In this document: piece after piece, positions 35,864 to 47,384 of the stretch
How the letters are laid out: the number at the start of each line of letters is the position of its first letter
Position numbering within the stretch: position 1 is the stretch's first letter
NCBI GenBank assembly: GCA_030522415.1
Contig: CM060112.1
Span: 11,385,501-11,449,500, forward strand
DNA length: 64,000 nt
Direction of reading: 5' to 3'
Source: Channallabes apus
Lineage: Eukaryota > Chordata > Actinopteri > Siluriformes > Clariidae
Position numbers and translations under genes: made by a program
Notes under the pieces: model-generated
Seen by the model: the letters and a program-made list of their open reading frames with translations, nothing else
What the model was told of the DNA's origin: nothing
Databases searched by the model: none

Positions 35864-35982
35864 ATTGAGCAAATGAAGTCGGAACAGAAGAAATTCAAGG
35901 CTATGATCAATTCTCCCGATGAAAAAAAGTTCCATGCACTTAATAATGAGATCCAAGAGAAAGATGAGAGCATCGAGACAAG
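35864..35982 (+). pseudogene. cfap57: cfap57 coiled-coil exon, possibly the last intact one
   Basis: The 119-bp exon has AG before it and GTATGT after it and stays open. It reads IEQMKSEQKKFKAM through to NNEIQEKDESIETR. I align it with the coiled-coil part of human CFAP57, sharing the pattern IE..K.EQ.K and EIQE-K/R-DE-S/T-I with one residue gap. In frame, a stop codon lies three bases before the AG, which fits an exon edge. It is in the same orientation as the broken piece near 28 kb. I labelled it pseudogene because that piece is broken and I could not find the other twenty or so exons. If they exist unrecognised, the gene could still work. Confidence 0.55.
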
Positions 35983-37120
35983 GTATGTGTGTGAACAGGA
36001 TGGTGTTGAATGGAAAAACGCGAGTTAAAAAAATAATAAGCTTGCCTTTGTGCCACCTAGAGTCATGTATAAAAAATAACTCCATCATTACTGGTGGAAT
36101 AATGTCTGACATTTAACTACACACTTCCACTGAGCTGCCATAAGACAAAGCAAAGGGATGTGTCTTCGTTGCTCAGGAGTGTGCTAGCAGCACGACTGCA
36201 TCTCATAAATAATCACACACTATTGGCATGTAAAAGTCATTTCACACACCTGTTCTGTCTCTCTCTCTCTCTTATTCTCTTTTGCTCATAGTAATGGGTC
36301 AGTACAGGCCTGTCTCTATTCATATCTCTATTTTTCTCTGCCTTTTGACAGTGCACATCCATTACCTCTCCGTCATTCCTCCATGCATGCAGCCCGATAT
36401 CAACCACAAGGCTTGCAGTGAATAGCAGCTGCCACAAGGCTCTGGTTGTAATACTGTGAAGGGGAGTAAATGCATGAGGCACTTTGTGTGCATTGAAAGA
36501 CATTTCTTCTTCTTTTTTTTTCCCCATGAAGATGTGATAGAACTGTATGAGATGCCTTCCCTCTATGTTCCTGTCATCGTCCTACAATTTAGCCATAAAT
36601 GTGTAAATAAGAGCTTTATGCACTTGCTACAAATGCTCGAGAAGAATGATTATAATAATATAATAGACACAGGGACAGCTCAAATGCCACATCAATGTCA
36701 CCTTCATTTTGGCATGAATTAAAAAATGGTAGGCATTACATATGCATGCTGCCTACCTGCTTTTAGTGTATACAGTATGTGATAGTTTGTCTTCTTATTA
36801 TGATCAAGGAACCCGCATGATATAATGTGTTGTTAATCCTAGTGATTTTATTGGCGAGATATTGCATATAGGAAAGCTAATGTACTCTGAATATTGTTTA
36901 TGATGTGATTACTTACGCTAATCAGGCTGCTAAGGCACACAATTACAAACAGTGGGTTTGGACTAAAGTATGTTTCTATTGTCGCACTTTTAGTAAGAGT
37001 AAGAGGTGTGGCTGAAACAATAACCTGCGCATTGTAGCTATAGACTAACCCTAGATTTACAAAACGAACAATAGGTTTATATTTTTCTTAAAAAAAGATA
37101 ATATTCATACATATACATAC
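35983..37120. other. Unassigned intergenic or intronic DNA
   Basis: No further cfap57 exon or repeat was recognised here. Confidence 0.4.
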
Positions 37121-37479
37121 ATTCATTTGCTTAATCCTGTGTTCAGGGTCGCGGGGGACCTGGAGCCTATCCCAGGAGACTTCCGGCACTAGGCGGGGTA
37201 CACCCTGGACAGGGTGCCAATCCATCACAGGGCACACACACATACACACACTCACACACCCAATCACACATTACGGGCAATTTTAGGAACACCAATTAGC
37301 CTAATCTGCATATCTTTGGACTGTGGGAGGAAACCGGAGTACCCGGAGGAAACCCACCAAGCACGGGGAGAACATGCAAACTCCATGCACACAGAGACGG
37401 GAATCGAACCCAGACCCTGGAGGTGCAAGGCGACAGTGCTAACCACTAGACTACACTACACTAACCACCGTGCCGCCCA
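37121..37479 (-). repeat. SINE family A, full length
   Basis: On the minus strand it runs from the GGGCGGCACGGTGG-type head near 37479 to a short ATGAATG tail near 37121. Flanks CATACATAC on both sides fit a target duplication. A small CTACACTACACTAAC duplication lies in the head. Confidence 0.85.
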
Positions 37480-37498
37480 TACATACAGTATATATATA

Positions 37499-39120
37499 CA
37501 GTGGTGTGAAAAACTATTTGCCCCCTTCCTGATTTCTTATTCTTTTGCATGTTTGTCACACTTAAATGTTTCTGCTCATCAAAAACCGTTAACTATTAGT
37601 CAAAGATAACATAATTGAACACAAAATGCAGTTTTTAAATGAAGGTTTACGTTATTAAGGGAGAAAAAAATAACTCCAAATCTACATGGCCCTGTGTGAA
37701 AAAGTGATTGCCCCCCTTGTTAAAAAATAACTTAACTGTGGTTTATCACACCTGAGTTCAATTTCTGTAGTCACCCCCAGGCCTGATTACTGCCACACCT
37801 GTTTCAATCGAGAAATCACTTGAATAGGAGCTACCTGACACAGAGAAGTAGACCAAAAGCACTTCAAAAGCTAGACATCATGCCAAGATCCAAAGAAATT
37901 CAGGAACAAATGAGAACAAAAGTAATTGAGATCTATCAGTCTGGTAAAGGTTATAAAGCCATTTCTAAAGCTTTGGGACTCCAGCGAACCACAGTGAGAG
38001 CCATTATCCACAAATGGCAAAAACATGGAACAGTGGTGAACCTTCCCAGGAGTGGCCGACCGACCAAAATTACCCCAAGAGCGCAGAGACAACTCATCCG
38101 AGAGGCCACAAAAGACCCCAGGACAACATCTAAAGAACTGCAGGCCTCACTTGCCTCAATTAAGGTCAGTGTTCACGACTCCACCATAAGAAAGAGACTG
38201 GGCAAAAACGGCCTGCATGGCAGATTTCCAAGGTGCAAACCACTTTTAAGCAAAAAGAACATTAAGGCTCGTCTCAATTTTGCTAAAAAACATCTCAATG
38301 TTTGCCAAGACTTTTGGGAAAATACCTTGTGGACCGACGAGACAAAAGTTTAACTTTTTGGAAGGTGCGTGTCCCGTTACATCTGGCGTAAAAGTAACAC
38401 AGCATTTCAGAAAAAGAACATCATACCAACAGTAAAATATGGTGGTGGTAGTGTGATGGTCTGGGGTTGTTTTGCTGCTTCAGGACCTGGAAGGCTTGCT
38501 GTGATAGATGGAACCATGAATTCTACTGTCTACCAAAAAATCCTGAAGGAGAATGTCCGGCCATCTGTTCGTCAACTCAAGCTGAAGCGATCTTGGGTGC
38601 TGCAGCAGGACAATGACCCAAAACACACCAGCAAATCCACCTCTGAATGGCTGAAGAAAAACAAAATGGAGACTTTGGAGTGGCCTAGTCAAAGTCCTGA
38701 CCTGAATCCTATTGAGATGTTGTGGCATGACCTTAAAAAGGCGGTTCATGCTAGAAAACCCTCAAATAAAGCTGAATTACAACAATTCTGCAAAGATGAG
38801 TGGGCCAAAATTCCTCCAGAGCGCTGTAAAAGACTCATTGCAAGTTATCGCAAATGCTTGATTGCAGTTATTGCTGCTAAGGGTGGCCCAACCAGTTATT
38901 AGGTTCAGGGGGCAATTACTTTTTCACACAGGGCCATGTAGGTTTGGATTTTTTTTCTCCCTAAATAATAAAACCCCTCATTTAAAAACTGCATTTTGTG
39001 TTTACTTGTGTTATCTTTGACTAATAGTTAAATGTGTTTGATGATCAGAAACATCTTGTGTGACAAACATGCAAAAGAATAAGAAATCAGGAGGGGGGCA
39101 AATAGTTTTTCACACCACTG
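37499..39120 (+). mobile_element. Tc1-like transposon, family 1, copy 2
   Basis: It is flanked by TA (39121-39122 on the right) and has the same ends as the copy at 3537. Only scattered differences are visible over about 1.62 kb. Its transposase carries a nonsense codon. Confidence 0.95.
37880..38902 (+). pseudogene. Tc1-like transposase with one nonsense codon
   Basis: The frame matches the intact protein at 3915-4937 codon by codon, but codon 158 is TAA (38351-38353) where the other copy has GAA. The break falls five residues after the first catalytic aspartate (WTDETKV, then stop), so the product would lack two of three catalytic residues. Reading continues in the same frame to the normal stop, with no frameshift. 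Its terminal repeats are complete, so a transposase made elsewhere could still move it. Confidence 0.95.
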
Positions 39121-39122
39121 TA

Positions 39123-39442
39123 TATCTCTCTCTCTCTATGTTTCTGCCGCTGGGAAAGTTTACAGGGCTATAACCTTACTAGCTACAGTTCCTTAGATCA
39201 CACAAATCTCTCTAACTAAAGCTGTGTGTGATCGGGGGGGACAGGGACAAAGAAAACCGCCTGGTTAAGTTTAAAGTCATGTTTATTCCTGAACATTAAG
39301 CCGGCGATTTATGGTTGAAGAGGAAGCAATTAAACAAAAGGAATTGCTTTGAACACAATTTAAATGCTGCCTCATCACCTCTGGGGCCAATAAATTAGTG
39401 TCTCTGAATTTACTGTGACCCTGACTATGATAAAATGTTCAT

Positions 39443-39505
<63 letters not shown>

Positions 39506-39707
39506 GGAGGGTATTTACAAAGGATGATGAGGGCACTTATTTTTCCAGCCACTGGGTGTCATCATTTTTTGTATAACAAGGTAAATTACTTAAAAATACA
39601 AATAAACATCAAGTATTTTTTCTTTTTAATAAAAGGGTTTAAATATATACAGGATTGTTGTCGGTCTCTATTTACTTTTACTAATAGAACCAGCTTTAAC
39701 TATATAT
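39123..39707. other. DNA with a (TAGA)n microsatellite
   Basis: A tetranucleotide TAGA run occupies about 39443-39505. No gene was recognised. Confidence 0.7.
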
Positions 39708-41083
39708 AGTCAGCCATCAATTGTGCCATCAAAAGTTCTCCCACTTAAAAAGATGAGAGAGGCCTGTAATTTTCATCATAGGTATACCTCAAGTATGAGA
39801 GACAAAATAAGAAAAAAAGAATCCAGAAAATCACATTGTAGGATTTTTAAAGAATTTATTTGCAAATTATGGTGGAAAATAAGTATTTGGTCAATAACAA
39901 AATTTCATCTCAATAATTTGTTATATACCCTTTACTGGCAATGACGGAGGTCAAATGTTTTCTGTAAGTCTTCACAAGGTTTTCACACACTGCTGCTGGT
40001 ATTTTGGCCCATTCCTCCATGCAGATCTCCTCTAGAACAGTGATGTTTTGGGGCTGTCACTGGGCAACACGGACTTTCAACTCCCTCCAAAGATTTTCTA
40101 TGGGGTTGAGATCTGGAGACTGGCTAGGCCACTCCAGGACCTTGAAATGCTTCTTACGAAGCCACTCCTTCATTGCCCGAGTGGTGTGTTTGGGATCATT
40201 TTCATGCTGAAAGACCCAGCCATGTTTCATCTTCAATGCCCTTGTTGATTGTCCTGGTCCCTTTGCAGAAAAACAGCCCCAAAGCATGATGTTTCCACCC
40301 CCATGCTTCACAGTAGGTACTGTATGGTGTTCTTTGGATGCAATTCAGCATTCTTTCTCCTCCAAACACAAAGTTCTATTTTGGTTTCCTCTGACCATAA
40401 GACATTCTCCCAGTCCTCTTCTGGATTATCCAAATGCTCTCTAACAAACTTCAGACGGGCCTGGACATGTACTGGCTTAAGCAGGGGGACACGCCTGGCA
40501 CTGCAGGATTTGAGTCCCTGGTGGCGCAGTGTGTTACTGATGGTAGCCTTTGTTACTTTAGCTCTCTGCAGGTCAGTCACTAGGTCCCCCCGTGTGATCA
40601 TTGTGGTCATTTTGACCCCACGGGGTAAGATCTTTCCTGGAGCCCCAGATCGAGGGAGATTATGAGTGGTCTTGTACTGTAGGTCCTACATTTTCTAATA
40701 ATTGCTCTCACAGTTGATTTCTTCACACCAAGCTGCTTACCTATTGCTGATCTACAATTTTGTATCTGGTGTCCTTTGAGAGCTCTTTGGTCTCTTTGGT
40801 CTTGGTCGTAGTGGAGTTTGGAGTTTGACTGTTTGAGGTTGTGGACAGGTGTCTTTTATACTGATAAGTTCAAACAGATGCCATTAATACAGGTAACGAG
40901 TGGAGAACAGAGGAGAAAAGAAAAACAGAGGAGAAAAGAAGAAGTTACAGGTCTGTGAGAGCCAAAAATCTTGCTTGTTTATAGGTGACCAAATACTTAT
41001 TTTACAGAGGAATTTACCAAATTCATTAAAAACTTGCACAGTTGCACAATTGGTGGCTGACTAAAACCTTTTTTGCCCCACTG
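39708..41083 (-). mobile_element. Decayed Tc1-like transposon, family 3
   Basis: The right end reads GGTGGCTGACTAAAACC then TTTTTTGCCCCACTG before TATA. The left end retains only the inner part (AGTCAGCCATCAATTGTG), so about 20 terminal bases are lost. It encloses a broken transposase on the minus strand. Confidence 0.85.
40057..40870 (-). pseudogene. Tc1-like transposase, broken, family 3
   Basis: Two overlapping frames carry most of the catalytic domain: VTKATISNTLRHQGLKS to LWSEETKIEL, then [19 protein letters not shown] to [15 protein letters not shown]. The first catalytic position reads E (WSEETKIE in place of WSDETKIE). The second reads QHENDPKHT in place of Q-DNDPKHT, so two of three metal-binding residues are altered. 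The N-terminal DNA-binding part is further frameshifted upstream to about 40870. Confidence 0.85.
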
Positions 41084-41580
41084 TATATAGTCATTCTGTG
41101 AGCGTGACACAGGCGTTGTAAAAGTAGCGAAAACAGGTACGTCAGGACAGACTGACGTTTTACTGTAGGTTTTTTTTTTTTTTTTTTAATAGGCTACTAC
41201 TAGACAGTTGGTGTTTCCTGAAACAAGTAGGGGATTATCTTATACTTCGTCAGTTATAGAAATATAACCTGGAGATACAAGGTGCCTTTACAGTATATAA
41301 CAGTTACTTTGTCTGCAGTTGGTATTACTCATAGTTTCCACTTGAGCTAGACTTTTTTCTTTAACAATAACTTCTATAACTGAGGATGTAGAAGATAACC
41401 CCTTAACTTGTTTAAGGAACGGTGGGCCGGGTTCGATAGCCAAGCCCAAACTCCAGCCAGCCTAATCAGGAAGGGGTCGTCCGGAGTAAAACCTGTGACA
41501 AGTTGTTGTACAGATCAGTAAGTAAAATGGTTGGTAAGTGTTTATACATGAGCTCACCTTTTACACACACATATACAATA
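41084..41580. other. Unassigned AT-rich DNA
   Basis: It has a T-run at about 41168-41187 and a possible SINE-like scrap at 41430-41510. No gene was recognised. Confidence 0.4.
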
Positions 41581-41726
41581 CAATTATATAACAATTACTG
41601 TGTTTACATATAAAATATAATATAAAGTTATTTACGTATATAACACACATACACACACACATACTGTATAATATACAGTATATGTGTGTCTGTGTTATAT
41701 ACATATATATAAAATTATTTACGTAT

Positions 41727-41776
<50 letters not shown>

Positions 41777-41870
41777 GTATATACAGTATATATATATGTG
41801 TGTGTTATATATGTAAATGATTTTATATTATAATATTTTATATGTAAACACAGTAATTGTTATATAATTG
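41581..41870. repeat. Large AT-rich inverted repeat with (AC)n centre
   Basis: The left arm 41581-41648 (CAATTATATAACAATTACTG onward) and right arm 41798-41870 (ending CAGTAATTGTTATATAATTG) are imperfect reverse complements of about 70 bp. The 150-bp spacer is rich in AC repeats. Long hairpins or cruciforms could form. Confidence 0.8.
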
Positions 41871-41873
41871 TAA

Positions 41874-41921
<48 letters not shown>

Positions 41922-42202
41922 GGTTAATTCTTTAAATATTTTTATTATAATTGTTATAGAAATAATTGTAATCTTATGTATAATTGTATACACACTTCAG
42001 GAAAAGAAAAACATATATAAATTAAGTAAAATAAACTTGTATAAATATTTTAATACAAAATTCATTGCTATATGTTTTATAATATGATAAAATCACATCA
42101 TACAATTTTTTTTCTTTTCCTGGTGTGTGTGTGTGTGTGTGTGTGTTTTATACGTAAAAAAAATTATATTATAATATTTTACATGTAACCACAGCAATAT
42201 AT

Positions 42203-42235
<33 letters not shown>

Positions 42236-42516
42236 TTTTATTTACTTATTTATTTTTTATTGTTATATAAATAATTATAATAATTTGTATAATTGTCAGC
42301 CAAAAAATGTATATACACTTCAAGAAAAGAAACGTATATAAGAAACTTATATACATAAAAATAAATATAAATAAAATAAAATAAACTTAGAATAAATTAG
42401 TATAAATATTTTAACACGAAATGTATTGCTATATGTTATATATTGTTATATATGATAACATCACATCATACTATTGTTTTTCTTTTCCTGGTGTGTGTGT
42501 GTGTGTGTGTGTGTGT
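41800..42516. repeat. Tandem duplication of about 370 bp
   Basis: Shared blocks occur twice in the same order: TTATATTATAATATTTTA, ATAAATATTTTAA, ATTGCTATATGTT, CACATCATAC and TTCTTTTCCTGGTGTGTG. The first set is at about 41820-42146 and the second at about 42160-42516. The units are diverged, so the event is not recent. Confidence 0.65.
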
Positions 42517-42659
42517 TACAGTACCTGCGTTAGATAGTGACTCCCCTGGAATCGACTCTCGGATCCCAAATACCTGAAATAGAGTCGACACTTCGTTCAG
42601 ATCGATTCTCAGGACGGTGCGATATGAGACTGTTTTTTTTTTTTTTTTTAAAACCTTTA

Positions 42660-42948
42660 TCTACCTTTGGACCCGGACTTCTGTTCTCGAGAGAGACCGC
42701 GAGCGGTAGAGCGCGCGCGCGCGCGCGAGAGAGAGAGAGTGAGAGAGAGAGAGTCACCTGCCATGCTGTTCGCCCGGAGACACCGACAGCACGAGCGGTT
42801 TGTCGACGCCGAGAGAGAAGAGAGAAGTTGCTGATATGTTGTTTCTCCTCCTCCAGGTTTTGAAGCCATGCTGGTGCTGAGGTGGAGGAGCTTCAGGAGG
42901 TATTCTAGGATTTAAGGAGCAGGAATGGAGGCTACCGCTTTATCACAG
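42660..42948 (+). promoter_or_regulatory. GC-rich promoter and candidate first exon of tmem125
   Basis: This is one of the few CpG-rich stretches outside mobile elements, including a (GC)n-(GA)n tract at about 42711-42752. It ends in a strong donor, TATCACAG then GTAAGACC at 42949. It is on the tmem125 strand, 7 kb upstream. A short reading MEATALSQ ends at the donor. Assignment to tmem125 is inferred from strand, distance and lack of another gene. Confidence 0.5.
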
Positions 42949-43498
42949 GTAAGACCCGAGCAGGGCTGTGTTCACTCAGGGTACAGTAGAGGTGTAGAGT
43001 GTAGAGGAGCAAAACACACCAAGTTTGTTGTTCATGTGTAACATCAAAGAGACGCCTTTTAATGTAGCGTTCCATTTAAACCTTCACTTTGATGTTTGTA
43101 TGTGTGTATATATATATATATAACCAGAGCTTATTAAAGTTCTCAGGTAAGTGTGAGACTTGTGTAAGGACTAGGCTTTAACTGTTTTAACTACATGTTT
43201 GTGTAATCCACACTGAAGATATTTGATCTCTGCGCTATATTTTCATGTTGGAGAAGCAGGAAACAGTCCCAAGCCATTCACCCTTTGACCAACATTATTG
43301 ACCATAAAATGCATGATCTGTGCATGGACTATCGGTTTGATACATGTTGTACTGTATTATACAAAATCAACCATTCCGGAAACCCTCTAGAGATGCACAG
43401 TATATCATTTATACAGTTATATTGCAGTATTAGACTTTTCAGGTGCAATACTTTTAAGAAATTCCTTCTCTTAAAAATAAAATATTTTTTATTTTACA

Positions 43499-44318
43499 AG
43501 GGGTGTTCAAGTCAAACCGGGACTGGTGATGAAATGTCTCATGAAAGAAGGCATGAATCCGATATCGATATTTACAAATGACTTCAAGCACAATGCGGTG
43601 ATTTCAAATGTTTTAAAGTGTAGTGGTTAGCACTGTTTCCTTGCACCTCCAGGGTTGGGGTTCGATTCAGGTCTCTGTGCATGGAGTTTGCATGTTCTCC
43701 CTCTGCTTGGTGGGTTTCCTCCAGGTACTCCGGTTTCCTCCCACAGTCAAAGAGATGTAGGTTAGGTTAGGTTAATGAGTGTGTGAGTGGATTGGCACCC
43801 TGTCCAGGGTGTACCCTGCCTCATGCCCTAAGCCTCCTGGGATAGACTCCAGGTATCCTGAATACAGGATGAAGCGGTATAGAAGATGAGTGAGTGTATG
43901 TCCATGAATGGTGATCCCTGTCGAGATGGCACAGAGCCCAGCTACAGTCTTCCTGAACATTTAGCCTGAATTGATTGAAAAACAACAACACAATCATTCA
44001 TGAACACCACTTGCACATTACAGGAACTCAGCTGGGAGTTGTTTCCACAACCCCCATACAGTCCTGATCTCACTTCAAGCCCTTTCCACATGTTTGGGCC
44101 ATTAAAGGAGTTCCTGGGAGGCCAGCATTTCAAGCAAGAAGCAAGTACAGTAGTCCAATCATGGTTTTGGTGTGTTGAGAAAACTTTCCATCTTGATGGT
44201 GTCCAAGCACTAGTGAAACGCTGGGATGAGTGCATTAGTGTAGCAGAGGGTTATATTGGTGAAATAACTGTTTTGTTAATCTGCAGAAATAAAAGTCCAG
44301 GTTTGACTTGAACGCCTC
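43499..44318 (+). mobile_element. Mariner-type element carrying a SINE
   Basis: The ends are GGGGTGTTCAAGTCAAACCG (43500) and CAGGTTTGACTTGAACGCC (about 44300-44318). Inside, the reading PPYSPDLTSSPFHMFGPLKE then FLGGQHF, near 44050-44130, is a mariner/SETMAR-type transposase C-terminus with the DD34D-family SPDL-x-P signature. Most of the N-terminal half is gone and the frame is broken. A family A SINE lies inside at about 43614-43897, so it arrived later. Confidence 0.85.
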
Positions 44319-44801
44319 TTTTATAATTTTGTCCACTTGCAATAATGTTCTTTGTGGATGTCACTTACTAGTGACAAAAATTTGTCCATTTTGCCAACCA
44401 AAAAACGTTAGGCTCTTAAAAATAAGGTTAAATGTTAGACTAAATTAAGACTTTTATAGAACCACAATAGTCAGTAAAAAAGTATTTTTCTCTGATCGCT
44501 GGCTTTATCTTTAACCATTTCTCATTAAACATTCATTGGTGTCTTTAAAATATATTTAAAGTGTTCTGTAGCCCATTAAACAGTACCATAGCTTGTCACC
44601 TGGGTGGTACCCTTATCTTTTGGACCTTTGATATGTATCATATAAATTCATGAGTGTTTAAGGAGGAGTTAAGTTTAGCACTAAAGAAATAAACACACAC
44701 TCCGTTCCTCATCCGTAGTCAACAGGGCAATGCAAACCTGACATTCAGTTTGTAGCCTGGCAGACATCGGGCTACTGAGATTCCAGAAAGTTCTGCAGCA
44801 A

Positions 44802-44832
<31 letters not shown>

Positions 44833-44975
44833 TGACTCAGAAGCTTTGAGAGAGACGGAATGGGTGCAGTCATCTAACCTGGCCTTATACTTATCACCAC
44901 CAATGGAGGTCAGAACGGAGCACGGTGCCAGGTGGAAAGCTAGAACCCGGCCACCCTCAGATTCAGGTTATGATT
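44311..44975 (+). repeat. Composite repeat, copy A
   Basis: The 620-bp stretch after the mariner end matches, in reverse orientation, 58985-59612. Shared blocks include TTTTATAGAACCACAATAGT, GTTCCTCATCCGTAGTCA, AAACCTGACATTCAGTTTGT and GGAGCACGGTGCCAG. The match runs on into the mariner end. A (GA)n run is inside. Confidence 0.8.
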
Positions 44976-45427
44976 TTTGTGTATTGCACAGATGTGACCT
45001 GGAGTAAAGCCAGAGGTCTGCACTGTGTTTGAGGGAATGGAGATGAGGTGAGGGAGAGGTGAAGCGGTTTCCTTTCGGTCAGCAGTGTAGAGCTGGGTGG
45101 ATGTGCATGCTAATTGGTGATTTAATTAGTTCTTAAATATTGCAGCTGTGCACAATGACAGCAGGTTAGATGCTGAGATTATAAAAAAAAATAAAAAAAT
45201 CACTGAGCTGACACGGAAGGACTAAACCAGATGCGACGAAACAGCTTTGTAGTTGCAGTGCAAACAAATCTAAACTACATTTTGTAGTGTGTATTTTCCA
45301 GATCTATATCAGAATGTTCTTTGCAGGAAGAACACGTACATTAAACACTGAAGTGAGATAGAGCTATCCATCTTTGTTCTGTTTGTTTTCTGCTCAAGTG
45401 AAATGGACCAGCAATAGTGAGGACCTT

Positions 45428-45464
<37 letters not shown>

Positions 45465-46347
45465 TGGTTACAAAAGCAGATCTCGAGGTGATACAGTGAG
45501 ACGGTTACAACAGTAAACGTCGGTTAAAAACGCAGGGTAATAAAAGTAGAGTTTGTTGAAGGGCGAGAGAGAAAACGCGAAAAAGGAGGAGAACCACCTT
45601 TGATTTTCCATCACATTAACCTGGCCAGCCAGCAAAACGCCAATAGTTCGACTGAGAGGGAGTTAGTGAGGCAGACATAAGAGGCCATGGAAGAAAGAAA
45701 AAAAAGGATGAAGACAGATTAAGGCAGAAACTCAGGAGATATGTATTAAGTTTAGTTGTGCATCGTGAGGAAGTTTACTCGCTCCCCCTCATCCATGGCG
45801 GTAATCAGTAATCAGAGCCGCGTGTGCAATCTGAAAAATGTCTTCGCAGGTTTTGCATTAGGACGCATTGATCTATCAGAAACGGTTCTTCCTGTACCTC
45901 ATGTACTGTGCGATGAATTCGGATTATTATATTCGTAGATTGCAGGTACATGGTGTGTCTTTTTATTAGGTTGGAAATGCCAGATAAAGGAAGGACACAC
46001 CAAAGGCTTTTTTTTTTCTTTACATTGCAATTTCTCAGATAAAAGCTCAGCTAAAAAGATAAACCCATGACACAAAGGGATTACGCACTGTAACTGTAAC
46101 TGTCCTAGTAAAAGAATGTATTGCTTCATATGTAAACATGTTGTTAGCTAAAGATTAATTAAAGCATGGGACTGTGGAGCGTTTACAGCACTTGCCTGGT
46201 GGTCTAGTTTATATATTTATGAAGGAAAAGATCCTTTATATTAATGATAATAATAATAATCGCACTAAGACAGAGTAGCCTCTTAATCCGACAGCTTCCA
46301 CCTTGAAATGTCACTGCCCTTTTCCCCCCTTTTTTTTCCCTCTTCAG
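44976..46347. other. Probable tmem125 intron sequence
   Basis: It holds a (GA)n run near 45430-45460 and otherwise no recognised element. Confidence 0.4.
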
Positions 46348-46694
46348 GACAGTGAGAAGTTAACCTCATCCAGGCCTAGACAAAGACACAGAGTCTCACT
46401 TCACGGTCTGTGTCCTGCAACCAGCCTGGCGAGAAACAAGGCATCGGCTGTTGCACACTGACCAAAGACAAGAAAAAAGGAGGCTTTGTGAACGCTTCCT
46501 ATTCAGACACGTCTCCCGTAGCTCTACGGAGACTGACACCAAAGGATACTGCTTCACTCTGGATCAGACTGTGAACCCAGACGGCCTCGATGTTTGGCAC
46601 GAATCAGTCAGGAAAGGGTGGAGCCATGTTTACAGAGTTTTATATTAACTGCTCAGAACACCAAGAGGATATTTAATCAAGGTGGTACGCACAG
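46348..46694 (+). other. Candidate internal 5' noncoding exon
   Basis: A strong pyrimidine tract and TCTTCAG precede 46348, and CGCACAG with GTAAAA follows 46694. Joined to the candidate exon ending at 42948, the short MEATALSQ reading would continue for about 37 codons and then stop, so it would be an upstream ORF. No protein family was recognised. Confidence 0.35.
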
Positions 46695-47384
46695 GTAAAA
46701 AGCCTTACAGAACAAAAGTCACATAAATGACGTACGAGAATGATTGATTTATATGTGGGTTTTTAATGCACTTCTCATTTTACGCATGCAGTCACATGTA
46801 AGAAACATATCATCATACAGTAGATATATGAAATGTGTCTTTTGGTCATATTGAAACAAAAAGACACCAAAGTTAGACCAACCTTGTGATCATACTTCAT
46901 GCCAACACCGGCATTTTTGTTGAAAGCTAGTTGTCACTAGCTCTCCAGCTGAATGTGTGCTGTTTTCTTATCAGCATCCACCCATTTCTCGTTACCGTTT
47001 GTGTAAATTCCTGACCAGAAGAGATAAACAATCCTGTCAATAATCTTGTCTTGATCTGAGGAATTAGCTGCTTTTACACTTACAGCTCATTTGCAAAACC
47101 CTCACACTGACATCAGTCATTACAAAGATTTACGCCAAGATTTGCACTGCCATTTGAAGTGTCCCTTTTTTTTTTTCAATAAAATTTTCTCATTTAAAAT
47201 GTTCTGTAATTGAATCAGATTTTTTACATTTAATTGGCATATCTAGCTTTGAACATGCAAAATGGCATTTTATTGTGAAATAAAGGATAATTAGACCAAA
47301 AAAAAGGCTTAAAGCATATGTCTCTATCAGCTTTGCTCATCATTATCCTGATATTTTTGCACAGCTTTCTTTGGAATTTCATAA
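46695..47384. other. Unassigned AT-rich DNA
   Basis: No gene or repeat family was recognised. Confidence 0.4.

Noticed and set aside
37820..37879. Upstream ATG extending the copy 2 transposase by 20 residues
   Set aside because: The extension lies in the element's 5' untranslated part and is not part of the Tc1 family. Copy 1 has no such in-frame extension.
39443..39505. CRISPR-like regular array
   Set aside because: It is a plain TAGA tetranucleotide repeat with no spacers, in a vertebrate genome.
46451..46648. 65-codon ORF in the candidate noncoding exon
   Set aside because: No family similarity, and its start lies in the middle of the candidate exon. Splice signals were kept as weak evidence for an exon, not for a protein.
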